Below are positions 1-14,000 of a stretch of DNA of 64,000 nucleotides, one piece after another. The stretch is from contig NC_134939.1 in assembly GCF_051020765.1 (NCBI RefSeq), positions 17,539,203-17,603,202 of the forward strand, given 5' to 3'. A program made the position numbers and the translations under genes. Under the pieces are notes generated by a model. The model was not told the origin of the DNA. It did not search any database and saw nothing but the letters and a program-made list of their open reading frames with translations. Within the stretch, counting starts at the first letter, position 1. The number at the start of each line of letters is the position of its first letter. This stretch comes from Lasioglossum baleicum (taxonomy: Eukaryota; Arthropoda; Insecta; Hymenoptera; Halictidae).

Positions 1-812
1 AGGCAAACAAAAGACGGTTTTCTCAGTTTTCGATGGGATTTTCATAACCGGAAGTGACGATGATTGTTTCGGGACACCTCGGGCTCAAGCTGGGTGTTGA
101 ATGAGTCACGAGCCGTGTTATTCGAAAGCTCGATTGTTCGCGGAGTATTTAGAGGATCCAAGCGTTATTTTCTCATGGTCGTGGATCGGATACCTCTTTG
201 AAAGAATCGACCCTCCCACGAATGACTCGGGGAGCCCGCGGCGAAGGTCATTACCGGAGAGCGCAGGTAGAATGATGGATACACCTCGGCGAATTATCAT
301 GATTGTCCTGGAACCTCACCTCACCTCACCTCTCTCTTTCTCTCTCTATCTCTCTCTCTCCCTCTCCCTCTCTTCCCCCATCGAGACAGAACAGATCGTC
401 TAATCGATTCGCGTAACAATCTAATCCGTGTGCCGCCACGCTCATGGTGACTCACGCGGACCCAATAATTACAGGCCTAAAAGGAATCATTAGCTCGCGG
501 TAAATTGCGCGGATAGAGCACCGGACGGGCCTGGCATTCCAGCGCAATTACTCCGGGGTTTCGCATGATTTCGGCTGACCTTTGCTTGTTAGAACGGATG
601 CAGGCCTTACGCATAAACACTGCCCAGCCTGCACCGCCATAGCGATTCGACCCGCTCATCCTACCGACTTACTCCGAAATTCACGATGCCCTAGAATTCG
701 GGGGGATACAGTGACTCCGACTAAAATTCTGACACTTTGGAAGACGATAACTTTTTTAATATTGCACCATACAACTTGAACTTGTTTGAAAAGTTAGACA
801 AGGTCTTTTTCA

Positions 813-919
813 GATCTACAAAACGTATTCTTCAAATTTTCAACATAGGTCCACATAAAAAAATTGTGAAATGTAACTTTTAGTGTTTTCCGACCAATTG
901 CAAGTTTTCGAGCAACTAA
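813..919 (+). repeat. Diverged dispersed repeat, copy 1
   Basis: This stretch starts at GATCTACAAAACGT and aligns by eye, with many substitutions, to 15070-15178 in the same orientation. Shared islands include GATCTAC, TTCAACAT, CACATA and AACTTTTAGT/AAGTTTTAGT. It looks like an old copy of an unidentified repeat. No coding capacity is visible. Confidence 0.5.
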
Positions 920-3871
920 TTGCTCTGGCTTCCCAGAAAAAGTTCAAATCGTATAGTCCTTTATTTAAAAAGTTATCGTTCATCGACATTTTTGCAGAAA
1001 AATGTTCCCCCAACTCTAAGCAATTTTCATTTCGCTTCTAAACTACAAAAATATAATTGTATTAATACTGAACGACGCGGCACAAGGTGGCGGTTGCAGA
1101 GAGGCTTGAAAAATGTAGTCGGGATCGCAGAAGTTTGCGGAGAATCACGGTGTAACGCGGGCAGATCGTCGCCAACTTACTTTTCCCGCCATCTTGTTGA
1201 ATATTTAACGCGCTCCGTCTGATTCCGGCGGAATCTTCTGCGGCGAAATGAAAAGGTCACCCCTTTTTTTCGTTCCCCCGTGGTCCCGTGGGAAGACGGT
1301 TGTTCGTCTGGATCTTTTTTCTCTCGTCAGGGGGGTGGCGCGGCGTGGCAGTGTGCGGTTTTGTTGTGTGCGCAAAATGCAACAGACTCGTGTAGCGAGC
1401 CAGGGGTGGATGCCGGAGCGTAGCCAGACACGAATTAACGCGGGTTGGGGGTTGTGTTTTAATCTGACAATGAGACGTGTCGCGTTGACTCTCCTGTATG
1501 ACTCACGCGTTCAAACCGGACACTTTGCGAGTTCGGGGAACCTTGAACAGCTCTACCGGGGATGGCAAGCAAGTCTCTCCGGCAGACTGTTCGCCAACCC
1601 TAAAGATTGATGGTGACAGGCGGAGGGGTGGAGTCATCGATCCCCGGCCAAGGGAATTTTCAAGTTTTCTCCGAACACGTATTGCCTCTTAAATACACTT
1701 AAGCTGAACAGCTTTTTTAGCCGAGGACCTGTTGTCGGGCTAAACCGCACTCTCCGGTAGGTCCACGGAAAAATTCCACGACCTGGAACCTCGGAACATT
1801 AACGTTTCGTTCTTTAAATATAATATTAAACGAGCGAATTGAATTTTAATATTTAACCCTTCGCACTCGACCGTCTCCTCTAAAGGGACCTCCAGGTTAG
1901 CAACCTAACCTAGACCTTCTGAAAGCTCGTGAAAAATTTCGTAGCAAACCCCAATGTCAAATATAACTCTCCGTGTGCAGAGTTAAAAATTTCTAAAAAA
2001 TCATTGAATTAACATATTTTTTTTCTGTTTCGATTGTTGCAGGTACGTACTCTCGATTTTAGAATACGATGCACACTGATGCGCTCCACTAGTACAGACA
2101 CGGACGAGACGTCGTGTAAGTAAATCCGATGGTTTTATACATTTTATAGGATAAGTTCGTAAGCTCTTAGTCCCATAAGTCTTTGTTCTTTTCCCCTAAT
2201 CATTCGCGCGCCTCCTCGTCCTTTTTCATCGCACCACGCGAGTTCGCGTCGACGCGCGACGCTATCCAGCCGATGCGATGGCTTCAAAGCATTAAGCTAT
2301 TTCATGAAATTATCCGAGAAACAGTTGAAACTCTCGAAAGTTTGTTAGCAACTTTTCTTCGCTCGAGAACAACATCAGGCTATTTTTTTCTGACCGTGAA
2401 CTGGAAGACAGGAACCGGGAGACTGTTTCTAATTCATTCGTTGCAAACGGGTTCTAAGAGAGATCGTTTCAGACTGATTTTCTGGATCTAATCGTTGGAA
2501 GGGAAAAATCTCCGCGACATACGGAAAGCGAAGGGATAAGTAGATGACCGACGATGATGCAGGAACGATGACGGTCCTTAACTGCAACACCCGCCTATCC
2601 CGACATCTGCACTATGTATTTCGTAGGCGACCAAAGCTATCATCGAGTCGCTTTGTTTGTTTACCAGTTCCCTAAACGGCGAACGATGATTTTCCAACCT
2701 TTCTGTAAACGGGTTTCTCTACCGCGACATGTGGCAGACTCTGGCTCAGCCTCTTTAATGGCGGAACTTTATGGCTCCAGCCCTTCCTGTATATTTATAC
2801 TGATTTCTTTTTGAGTACTGTGCGACCGTACCATTTTACTAGCCTGATTCAGCTTTCTCAATAATAATGTCTCGTATATACAATCTCCTCTTTTCTATTT
2901 TTATTCTCCGGTAAACTCCGGTTGACATAATCTCGCTGCTCGAGTTAGCAACAAAAAAGAAATGTTCCAGATCGCATCTGTTCCGTAGATTCATTTCATT
3001 TCGGTTCCACATTTTTTGTTTCACAATTATTGAAATGATGAAGATGCTTTTGCGGTGAATGATTAAATAAATATATATCTGGTTAGTCTTGTTACTTTCA
3101 TAAGGCTCGGTAGGTTAGCGTTAATTTTTATCTGCAGAAAGTTTTCCTAAAGAATTTGTTTCGATCACACGGAGACAGCCAACAAATGAAGAGGTTGGCA
3201 GTTGAACGAAAGTTTACCGAAAATATTATTGCACAGGATCAGCGAGAGCGTAGAATGCGCTCTCGAGGACACGAGGCAAGTGGTACAATGCCGCAAAGAC
3301 TATTGTAGGCTAACCTGCTTAGGTTCGTCCGAGAGTTTTACCTGTGCAAGAATTCGAGCACGCTCGGCCGAGAAACGAAGAGCTGTTTGTGCAGCCGTTT
3401 CGCGTCTATCCGAACAAGGATCACCTGGACCGGCGACTCGAAAAGTCTTGTCTTGCTCACGCTGTGTTTATCGAAGCAATTTTCCGCTAACTGGCCGGAA
3501 TGGCGCCGGCACGGATGTCGTGTCCATTTAACGATACTTTAACGCTCCAAACCCGAGCCCCGGAGAAAAATGTTTCCGCTCCCCTGCTCTCGATGATGTT
3601 TACTCTCGTCCTGGCTATAATTGTCTTGTCTCCCGGTTGTTCATTTCGGATACAGAGGCTTTTTCAATCTGCTAGAGAACGAGAAAGAGCTCGGTCAGAG
3701 GAAAACTTTCTCCTCCCCCAAGTCGTTCCTTGAAATTAAACCCGGCTAAAATAATTCCCGAGGATTTTCGTTTCCGACTGCTTCGCGCGAGCATGCTCCA
3801 CGATATTTACCGAAGACCAGTTAACAAACTCATTCTTGTCTTGGCCGGGCGTTCAGCGACGAGTTTCTAAA

Positions 3872-3900
3872 TATTAGGTCGTTCGGAAAGTCATTTCGTT
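3872..3900 (+). mobile_element. Solo mariner-type terminal inverted repeat
   Basis: The sequence contains TTAGGTCGTTCGGAAAGTC followed by ATTTCGTT, with TA immediately 5'. This is the typical outer end of mariner elements of the mellifera/capitata kind found in bees and other insects. It is identical over 29 bases to 36652-36680. No transposase frame follows, so this is a decayed or solo end. Confidence 0.6.
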
Positions 3901-3920
3901 CTCTTAACCCTTTCCAATCA

Positions 3921-3999
3921 AATCAAGACATTCCTTTTAACCCAGATCATTTTTATCCTGTGCAATCTTTTTCACATTGTGCGCATCAGATTGAACCTG
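3921..3999 (+). repeat. Dispersed repeat pair, copy 1
   Basis: This region shares AATCAAGACATT, AATCTTTTTCACATTG and ATTGAACCTG, in the same order and strand, with 6315-6387. It abuts a partial MITE-A copy starting near 3997. Confidence 0.45.
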
Positions 4000-4035
4000 A
4001 CTGCGATCTTTATGCAAAATAAAAATGTTCTACAT
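3997..4035 (+). mobile_element. MITE-A fragment (left end)
   Basis: GACTGCGATCTTTATGC followed by AAAATAAAAATGTTCTAC matches the left end and adjacent interior of the full copy at 48791-48972. No right inverted repeat was found, so the copy is truncated. Confidence 0.5.
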
Positions 4036-4949
4036 TAATTGTGGGAAACGTGCTTCATCTCTTAGTGATATTTTTACTATGGATTAACAACATTACAATA
4101 TTCTCAAATTTTTAGAATCTCTCTCTTGTACTGTTTCATATTTCGCCCAACCAATTTCTACAAAAATGAGGAACGAGTTCGTTTTGCCTTGTGTGGTTCT
4201 AGGAGAATGTATTTTTATAAATCACCTAACCAACTAAATAGGGGCACAGTGTTAGGCAAGGAGGTAAAACGGCCCCTAACTACACGGTCCCAAATAGTGA
4301 AACTAATTGTAAGGAGAGAGGGATGTGCGATTCGCACCTCGGGCGACATATCCAGGATATAATAATTTTTGGGAGAGAGTGGTTCCGCGAACGATCGTCA
4401 CCGGGTCGTTCGTTAAGGCGGGACGAGCTCTAACACTATTTTCAAACAAGCACCGGGGTGGTCGTCTCGCAGACCAATCAACTCATCCCTGTTTCCTAGT
4501 AGCCCCTTGAGGTACCGAAAATTACGAGGTCCGACGCGCTCGCCAGCCTATCGGTCACTAACGACTCAATTTCCCATCTACGCTACGATCATCGTTGTTT
4601 GTTTTTCCAATTTCCCGTGTGGCCTGAGTAAATACGTGTCACCGATAGCGTCCGGCTTGGTCTCTGCCGAGGACGTTTCGGCCACGAACTGCCTAAAAGG
4701 GGCTAATTGTGTCTACCAAGAAATTAGGACCGTTGGACCGTGCGCCGAAGAGTCCCTCTTTTTGACCTGGGACCCTAAACGCTGTCTCTTCGGCCGGGGA
4801 AAAAATATTCACGCAGCAGGAGACATCCTGGAACTTGGGGAGCCTTCCTGTGTCTTCGGCTGATCCTTTCGGGAGTCCCGGAACCTTTCGTATGGAAGCC
4901 TCTTCCATTTTCTGTAAAAAACGTTGACAATCCGACAGCCTGAGTCGGT

Positions 4950-5036
4950 CATTACTAGACAGCGGATTTTATGCATTTCGTTGCAATCCAAGAAGAAAAT
5001 GTTTATTTTGCATAAAGATCCGCTGTCTAGTCATTA
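4950..5036. mobile_element. MITE-A, short near-palindromic copy
   Basis: The left arm CTAGACAGCGGATTTTATGC and the right arm, whose reverse complement begins CTAGACAGCGGATC, flank about 35 bases of interior. CATTA/CATTAG occurs on both outer sides. This is the most compact copy of the family in the window. Confidence 0.7.
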
Positions 5037-6314
5037 GAGAATTGAATAGAATGTTTTGCCATCAAAATTTTTGATTGCATAGTCTCTTAAAAATTGCCAC
5101 TCCTAGCACAAACAAAAATTGAGAAGAGGAACTCTATCACGTTCCTCGTTAAAAAAACCCTAGCCCGCTGTAAACGGAAAATTCTTCTTGCAAACTACGA
5201 CAAGACAGTTTCCCAGGCTGCTCACAGCCGAAACAAAAAATATTGTTTATCTGCGCAGCCGGGAACAATTTTGAAAAATGATTCACCACCTGAAGACCAA
5301 TGTGGAGGAAGTTTGTCGTGGGGCCCTCGACGAAAGAATTGCAAATAAACACAGTCGCGAGGATGATTTTGTTTAGGTTGGAGGCTTAGCGTAGAGCCAG
5401 CCAGCCAGCCCCCGAAGGGCTTACTAATTGTATCCACAGAGAGACACTAAAACTATCGAGGCGTACTCCAAACATTCCGCGGCAAAAGCGGCCCCGGTTT
5501 TCCAGGCGGGCTTTCGAAAACATCCCCGCAGAGGGGTAAAAAAATATCGAGCCAGCGGGAGATGGTCGGTCTGTCATGCAGGAGGGCCAGGCGAATGTAA
5601 ACGGGCATTGTCCTGCGTCCAGGCACCCCGTCAGGTCTGTTTAGGCTTTAAACGCGAGTCCTTGGCGGGCACAATACCTGGCGAGATTGGCGTGAACTGT
5701 TCGCTTTGGGTGGTTCGCAACGTGCGCAACAGACACCGATATTGCCCAGACCTTTTCCTTCTTCCCGAACCTTCTGCGACACGGAGAAGAGAGGGAGATA
5801 GATAGAGATTCTTCGGAGGCAGCCAAATAGTTGTATCGCGGCATGCGTACCACGTGCCGCTCACCGGTGCCACGGAAAAGGCTGGTCTCGAAGCGGAACA
5901 GGAGTCTGCTACGTGACGAAGAACAATCGGGGACAGATCCTGGAACAGATGGATCGACGATACCGCATCTTGGATCCAGATGGAATCTGGTAACACTCGG
6001 CACGTTCCGCTACGAATAAAGGAACATCGTGCCGGCGAAGATTCTGCCGCGTTCCACGCGATAACGAATCCTGCCTCCTCCTGGAGTGCGTCTTGAACCA
6101 GATTCGAAAAAGTTTCGTAACTCCTGCTGCCTAGAAAAGAGAAATCCCTTGCTCTAAACTCGATCCAGGCGCTGATAAACGCGGCGCAAAGTGTTAGAAG
6201 CGCTATAGACGCCCCCGTTGAAAGGCTCTAGAAACTCTATTCTCCCGTACTTTATTTGTTGTACTCTTAGCTGAACCATCGTGGTGCAATTCCTCCAAAC
6301 AATTTTAATTAAAA

Positions 6315-6387
6315 AATCAAGACATTTCTTGATAATGTACATGACATTTCTATGTAATCTTTTTTACATTGAATTGAATTGAACCTG
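6315..6387 (+). repeat. Dispersed repeat pair, copy 2
   Basis: This copy matches 3921-3999 in order and orientation (AATCAAGACATT, AATCTTTTTTACATTG, TTGAACCTG). No MITE-A end follows it. Confidence 0.45.
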
Positions 6388-7718
6388 TTTTGCGCAATTT
6401 TTAGCTTTTTACAATTTATGGAATACAGATGAAATAATAGCAGGGCAATTTTGACTGGCGCCTCAGAATCACCATTCGAGTGCAAAGGGTTAAGAATTTC
6501 ACGCATCTTTGTCGCGCTGTGTTTTCGCAGGAGTACTAGGAAGTATTATTTCGGTCGTGACACGTCGTACAAGCATGGATGTCAAAACCGGGAGTTCTTC
6601 GCGCTTTCCTCGGTCACAGCTGGAATTGTTTGCGTTAAGAAGTGTCGTGTTCTTGCGGCCCATCTGGATGTCGGGTCAGGGATCATGCTTCAGGTCTGCA
6701 GGATGTACAACACGTACGTGACTCACGTACAAACCGACGCTTCCACCGGAAATGGAATTAATCTCGGGCAGTCTCCGACAAATTTTATATGTGTAACCGG
6801 GGAGCGCTGCAGTGATATTCAAATTAAAAAATGCTGCTGAATTAATGGCTTTCATCGTACCATCGATATCTTACCATCGGGGAAACTCGATTTTATAAAT
6901 TATTAACCCTCCGCCGCGCCGCGTCGGTGACCTCGTTTTTATCGATGACGTCTAGATACTCGAAATGATTTCTCTGCTGTGTGTTTTCAAAAAATCGGAA
7001 AATATTCTAGAATTCGTATTGGCGTTCCTATTTATGTACATTGTATGTTCGTTGGAACGTCAAATGTTTCATCCTTGTGTAGTCAACCGGGTATATTAAT
7101 TGATTTTATAATGAGAATTTGTGCAAACATGTTAAATACGGAAAGGTTTTAAATAATGAATATGCCATTCTTCGGAAACTTCTGTACGTATAGAGTAAAC
7201 TAACTCAATTCAATAAAACGAAAAATTCGGCGGGGATAATTGCGAAGAAGTTCGAATTTCAAAGTGAAATTGCATGACGGAGGTGCCGGAGAGCGTCGAT
7301 TGCCCAGCCGACGCGGCGGTGAGATCGTCTATTTATCCGATGATCCAGATTTAGTATCGTGGAGAGCGGCATGAACAGAGAGGAGGGCCGTGTAACAAGA
7401 CGGAAAGATGGCCCTCGGGAGGCTAATCGGCGTGTTCAGCGCGACTAATCGGACTTTCGGTTGCCGAGGACATCTGTTACTGGGTCTCGGCACACCGGAT
7501 GCTTCGTCCACGCAACCCGCCACGCAAACGTGTTTGTCATACTTGTGACTTTGAACGTCGTCGCGGTGCTCGAAGGAATTAGAGGGACACTTATTCAAAC
7601 ACGCGCGGTTTAAAAGTGCTCCCCTTTTCTGGCTGGGGGCTCTCTCGTCTCGTCCCGTCTCGTCTCGCATTCATCGGCAGCTTTGTGCGAGAGGACGGGG
7701 ACGTTACACACCGTGGAG

Positions 7719-7742
7719 AAAGAGAGAGAGAGAGAGAGAGAG
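7719..7742. repeat. (GA)n microsatellite
   Basis: About 12 GA units, essentially pure. It lies in sequence with no gene. Confidence 0.9.
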
Positions 7743-7993
7743 CCGAGTATTCATTTTCCCCGCATACCCTGAAGACGGTATCCGTTACCACGCACCGATG
7801 CGTGCTGAATTTCCAAAGCCGGCGCGGCGCGGCGCTGTGGGTCCCACGAGTAATTGGAGAGATGCTGGTTGCTCGCTTCCGGTGATCGAGTACTCGCAAA
7901 AATCGAGGGTGTTTATACTAGGACCGAACGCAACGAGCATCGCAGCTTGCTCTTCAGGGAGACTAGAAAGTCTGCCGGCGCGGCTTTTCGTTA

Positions 7994-8017
7994 TCATTAG
8001 TCTGCGGATGTTTATAC
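7994..8017 (+). mobile_element. MITE-A solo left end
   Basis: CATTAGTCTGCGGATGTTTAT matches the MITE-A inverted repeat. No partner end was seen within a few hundred bases. Confidence 0.45.
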
Positions 8018-11000
8018 AATTCATAATTTTTCTAAACGAATTTTCTGAGAGAGAGAGAGAGAAACTCGAATCAAATAGAATCTTATTTTCCGTGACAGTA
8101 GCCTTTTTCCATCTGAGTAAATTAGAATCGTACTAAATTCTGTCGTGTTTCTTACCCTAGCATTTTTTGAACATTTTGCACATAAATATTATTATTGTTT
8201 ACTATTTATTAAACGATAGTGAAATGACAAGTGCTTCAACCTCGATCTGGTTTTCTAACGTTTAATAATATACGGTGGTACATAAATGAAATAGTCGGAT
8301 GCGGACGCTCGGAGCGTCGAGATTTGGTGGGAAACGAGGATCGATATTTTTGCACGCGACTCGCCCGCAGCCGAGTGAGAAATCCAAGGAAAGATTCCTG
8401 TTTTGAGTACAGGGTGTGAGTGATCGATGGCACCATCGATTGCTATCGGGGGCGCAATACGATGCCCCGGGGACGTAACACAGCCGCACTTGGAGAAATT
8501 GCTAATCCCCTGCATCCCGCACCCCCCTCTCTCTCGACAAGCTTCCTCTTTCTCTCACTTTCTCCTTCTCCAGCGGTGTTGCTTTTACGCCGTCCGCTAT
8601 ATTCATGCTACGCGTCAGGAATTTCTTTCCGCCCTAAACGACCGTTCTCGGATAATAACCGGCGATACTTTACCCGGAGTGCTCGCTTAAGATTCCTAAG
8701 ATTGACAAACGCACCCCATTGTGTACTCCCCGCTCGATCTTTGTCCGTGCAGTGGTTACTTTGCTTTCCCTTTCCATTTCGAAATATGTAATCATATTAA
8801 AGCAAATAATGCACTGGATACTATTCCTAATTTATCATGAAACAAAAAGATGTGTCTCGCCAACGAGAATACGCTCTCATTCAATTGTACAAACTTATTC
8901 AGGGTAAAATATTTATTTTCACGTATTTTAATCTGATCGGGAAGAAGGACCGCAGTAAAACGTACAACCGCTGTAACAGGTTCATTCACCCTATAGAAAA
9001 TGTGTCATTCGTCAACAGAAGCCGTTCGAACCTGAAAGATCCCTCCAGAATATGATTCGGAACGAGGACAATTGTTTAAACTGCTCCTCAATCGTAAATA
9101 CTACCCTCCCTACACCATTAATTTTTTTCTAAGCGTACGAGACATTACAGCGCTAATATTTATTTTCGACTTCCTCAGAAAATGTAAGATTAGGATTTAG
9201 CGTCTACCGTTCATATTAATTTAACTTTATATAACGATATATGTATACTTCATTAGTATTTGTAAAGTATTACACTAATGTATGATATACATATAAACCA
9301 AACAAGGTTTACGTCATCAATAAATAAATATACAATAGTAAATATAGAAAATGTGTAAAAATGCTTTGTAGTTGGTGGGGCTCGCGTGTGTTTGCGAGTA
9401 GCAGGCTGATAGGCGTTGATACGTCGGCGAAGAAAGGGAAAGGTAGAAAGAAGAGATAACGGCTGTGGGGGAATGAAAGTCGCGAACGGCGCGGAATACG
9501 AAATTCACGGTGCACCACCCTCGACGGAGCCTGGATCGGATTACCACCCTTCTCTATGCATCGGCCTAACCGACGCCAGGCATTTGTTCGGTATTCGCGG
9601 CGGGTGTTTGCGTGATTCCACGGGCCGAAACAGACGCACGCCGCTATGCCGCACGCGTGACGAAGATTTCACCGAATCTACGCATACCCAGACAATTACC
9701 CGCGCCTCTCCTCTCCTCTCCTCTCCGCTCCGCGTCGGGAATATACGAGGGTCCTTAAATCCTCCCTCGGCCTAGCAACCGTGCAAAACACTGGGCATTA
9801 ACGCACACCTTCCCACTTCACAATGAGATCTAAATATGCTTAGGGGATGCCGCTGGATTCCGATAAAGATTCCAGGTGATCATGAACGTTCGACGGATCG
9901 GTATGGATTGGTCGTTGCCAGGTTATAATTTAAATATAATCCACCCTTTTGCACTTTCCTGTCGGAAACGTTAGGAAGGTTTTAATTAGTAAGATTTGTT
10001 GGGCAATGTAAAGGTGAGGAGGTGAAAAGAGAAGAGAAATAAATTCTGCTGAGACGACGGGCATAAAAGTCTCGGTATAAAGGTTCTAAGGGTGCAAAGA
10101 AATAAAGAAATTGTACTATTGTGGGGGGCTAGGAAACTTTTTTTGGATCCCTTGGTCCTAGTAATGCTCCTTTCACACGGGGAAATATATATGTGGAAGA
10201 AGAAGCGAATTAGGGCGAGCGGAAGAGGGGTTGCAACTGCAGTTGCAAGGAAACATCGTTCCTCGGCTTAGAAATTTAGAAATGCTTCTGACGAATAAAT
10301 GGAGATGACAGCAATACGAATGGATAGATCGAATTTTCATTTTTAGGGGACGTTCTATTAATTGTCTCGGCTTATTTTAATCGAACTTTCCAATTTTTTC
10401 CATTATACAGATCAAATATATTCGATAAATGGCGAGGCTGGTGGACGGGACAGGGTCCGGCAGAGTCGAACGTTTTAATTTTCCGTGGTCGTTTAAGAAC
10501 GAACGCGGCTAAGGAAATAAAATTTTTGTTCATCCGAGTTACGGTTCCCGACGGGCAGCAACGCGGACAGAAAAGTGGCGGAATTAACGCGGAAAAAGAA
10601 AGCCAATTAGTGGGCTTTGGCGTAATGGCCGTCGCTACTTCTGAGATATAATCATGATTGTCCTTTCGGGAAACTGGACCACTTGTGAACGATTGCGTGT
10701 ACGGTGAACGTGAGCCTCCAAAAGCCAAGAATCTTTCTTCCTAATTATAGAACAACTTCCGGAAATCCCTGTGCACTGGCAACCCTCCATTTGACACGTA
10801 AAAAATTGCTAGACCGATTCCCATTCAACTTGGAGAACGTCGGAGAATTGTTCAGACCTTCGCCGGAATGTTTGTCACCGATTTCTTGGAATAGAAAAAA
10901 TTCCCGTACGATCAAAGAGAGCGTGTAGTTAAAGATCACGGGCACCGTGGTCCTATAGAGGTCTCTTCGCCCTTCCATTTCACCCTCCATTTGAGACGGT

Positions 11001-14000
11001 GCCCAGCCCTCGAACGCGACGCCGCAATACGAAACTAATATTCAAGCTAAAAGAAAAGCGACGTCGACACTCGAGGCTTAACGATTGGTTAGCGTATCGA
11101 GGGCATTGAATTTTTTCCCTCTCGGTAGACGTCGTTACGTGACAAACGGCGGATCGGGATCATCGGCGGAACGCATTAGAGCCGCATGCTCCTTCCTCTC
11201 TCTCTTTTTTTCATGTTGCCCAGCTCCATTAATCATACGAGGCTCCAGCTGAGCATCGAGATCGACGTGACAAGTTTTCAAGCAATTAGACACCCTTCAA
11301 AATTCCTAGCTGAAGAGTCATCGTCGTCCAACTCCTACCCGCCCCCCTCGGGCCATCGAAACTCGTCCTCGATGGGACCCGATAGGTCCGAACGGAATCA
11401 TCAAACACGTCCCTGTCGGGCCGAGCCCCACCCTTTCATCGAAAATGCACCGAATCGATCGGACATCGTCTTCCAAATTGAAAACCGTTCCCCGAAACGA
11501 TCACCGGCTGTCTTGTTTCAACCAGGGACTTTTGCACCGGTATAAATATTTTCTTTATTTCGGGTTCCGGAGAATATCGGTTATACCGAAACCGGTATTT
11601 TAACGAGTTCGAAACTATTATTTCAGTTCCGGTACAGTCTTGTCAAATTTTAGCTTCAACGTATCAGCATCGAATCCCAGGCCAAAGTGTCTTAAACCGC
11701 TTTCCTATCCTCCGTTCTATTATTTCTTGGGCGCAAGGATTGTCCGCGCTAAATGTTCGGTCAGTATGCCATCATTTTATAATTCATACGCACACAATGG
11801 TGTGCACGCGGTCAATTGTAGAAAATCTCGATACCCGTCATTCATCGGCGCATCACTTTCAATGTTTGCGCGGAACGCAAACAGCACTAACGTCATGAAA
11901 TATCCATTCGCCTGTTAAATAGTCACAAGATAATTACTCAAACATACAAAATGAATAGTGCAGGATATAAACACGGCACGTTATACGATCTCATTAAATT
12001 TACACGGATTATACGTTCGTTTGATCGATAGCTGCGGCCAAACAGAGGACGCAAACTATTACTGGTATCGGAATAACCAATAACGACGCGGTAATTCCAT
12101 CCCGTCTGCAAATAGACAGAGAAATTTCAAAAATCAGTGTCTAAACGAACGATTATTTTGAGAAGACCGAGCGATTCGGTTTTATCGGTCGCGTTTTAGT
12201 TTGATATTATGAGGGCGAGTGTGCCGGAGGGAGGCAAAGAAAAACGGTTCTCTCATTTTGTCATCGTGTCGGCCGTGGAAAAGTGCTTACTCGGTACAGT
12301 GCAGCAGCGGTGGCAGCGTTGAATAAGGCGTACAGGGACGAGGGGATGGAGGGGGTTTCTCATTTTGTCTCCGGGGGCCCGGCGCCACCTAAACGTATTA
12401 CGATCTCCACGTTCCTGGCGAGTACCTTTCGCGGGCAAGAAGAACGAGAAGAAAGAGGACGGCGCGGTCAATAAGAGACCTCGTGCGTGCTGATACGAGC
12501 ATATTTCGTCGTCGAGAGGGTAAAGTCTGCGGTGAAATAAGGATCCAATAACGGGCCGAGTGGACGGTCGCCCTGTGCTCGCGCTACTGCGTCCAGTTAA
12601 CTATCCGACACGGGACAAAGACAGCGGAAACCGGCGAATAAAATTGCGAGTGCCCCGACCCGACGCAAAGAATATCGAGCCCTCCCCCGCTTCTCCCTCT
12701 ACTTCCTTTCTATTTGCTCCCACTTCGACACTATCGTTTCAACGCGCTCGGACACTGTCCCGTCGATGGATTTTCTTCTCATCCCTAACGACGCTCGATG
12801 CACCCGCCGCGCCAGTGGGGTTCGACCAGGAAACAGCAGTTCAATGAAAATGATAAAGATGCAAAGACCGCTGACTACTTATAAAAGTTGCAAGATTGAA
12901 CATCTTTATAATTTTTATGCTTCTGAAATAGTATACATATAGAAAAACGACCGTCTCCATATACTTTGCTGTTAGTATTTGGAATTATTAGTTTGAGACT
13001 TGTGCAGGTTTGAATAGCGAGTCCCACTCATGTTCCAGCCGGTTGCAGACTAATCAAAGACTTTTTAGCCGGTCAACTGGCTCAAATTTCTGATTAGTAG
13101 TTATTCAGGGGTCGATGAATTTTTCATAAAAGTTAATCAACTTATTAAAAATTCATACCACAAACGACACCGAGACCCGCGGAGTAACTTAATATTAGCG
13201 TAAGAAGCCTGGTCATTCGTCGAACTTGGACGGTTCCGGGAATCTGAAAGTTTTAAAATACGACCCATCCCCTTCCGCTCTTCTGTCTTCAGCCCCCTCT
13301 ATATTTCAGCTCCCTCTCTTCCTCTCTCGTTTTATCTCGTCGACACTCTTCCCCCACGGTCTAAATGGATTAAAATAACTAAAGCGGACAGGCGGACCGA
13401 TAATTAGAAGGGTTTTTACTAGTGGAAAACCTTGTCCACGGTAAAAGCGTTTCCAGACAGACATACAGAGCTTTCGTCGAACAAATTATCCAACTTTTGA
13501 GAACGCTGCCGGGCACGGTTCTCTGAAATTGTTTACGTTGCTCGCGCCGATCGTTTTACGGATTCTGTCCACTAATAGTAAAATAGCCAATCTAAGGAAC
13601 GAATCTCGCAAAAAAAATGTTAGCACCTAATCGAACGCAGTGGGAAATGATTTATGGTGGTCGTGTGAAATAGAATCGCAGAGGCTTTCGAGACGCCATC
13701 TTGAACCGACGCAGAAGCATCGGAAGACAATATCCCCCGGCAGGGACAAGGAAAACAGACACTATTAACCATTGTGCTTTGAACGACCGGCCGTGAAACC
13801 GTTCCGAGGTCTGTCCGGGACGTCGATGATAAACAAGATCGGTTTCGCTAGTCGGCGACAGGTTCGACTTGGCTCCGTTGGAAATCTTCGCCCCCCGACT
13901 ATTTCGCCTTTTTCGCCCATCTAATCTCGCCGTTCGCCTCCGGTTGACGATTTCCTTCGAGGATCGTCTGAAGATTCAATAACTGACAAGAGAATCGAAT

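Larger units (their letters stand above)
1..8000. other. Non-coding segment, no gene recognised
   Basis: No open frame here resembles a known protein, and the longest frames are short and of low-complexity or random composition. The segment holds a CT-rich tract near 331-373, a diverged dispersed repeat (813-919), a solo mariner end (3872-3900), MITE-like copies at 3997 and 4950, a repeat pair (3921-3999 and 6315-6387) and a (GA)n tract at 7719-7742. It may be intergenic, or intron upstream of an unseen 5' exon of the teneurin gene. Confidence 0.6.
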
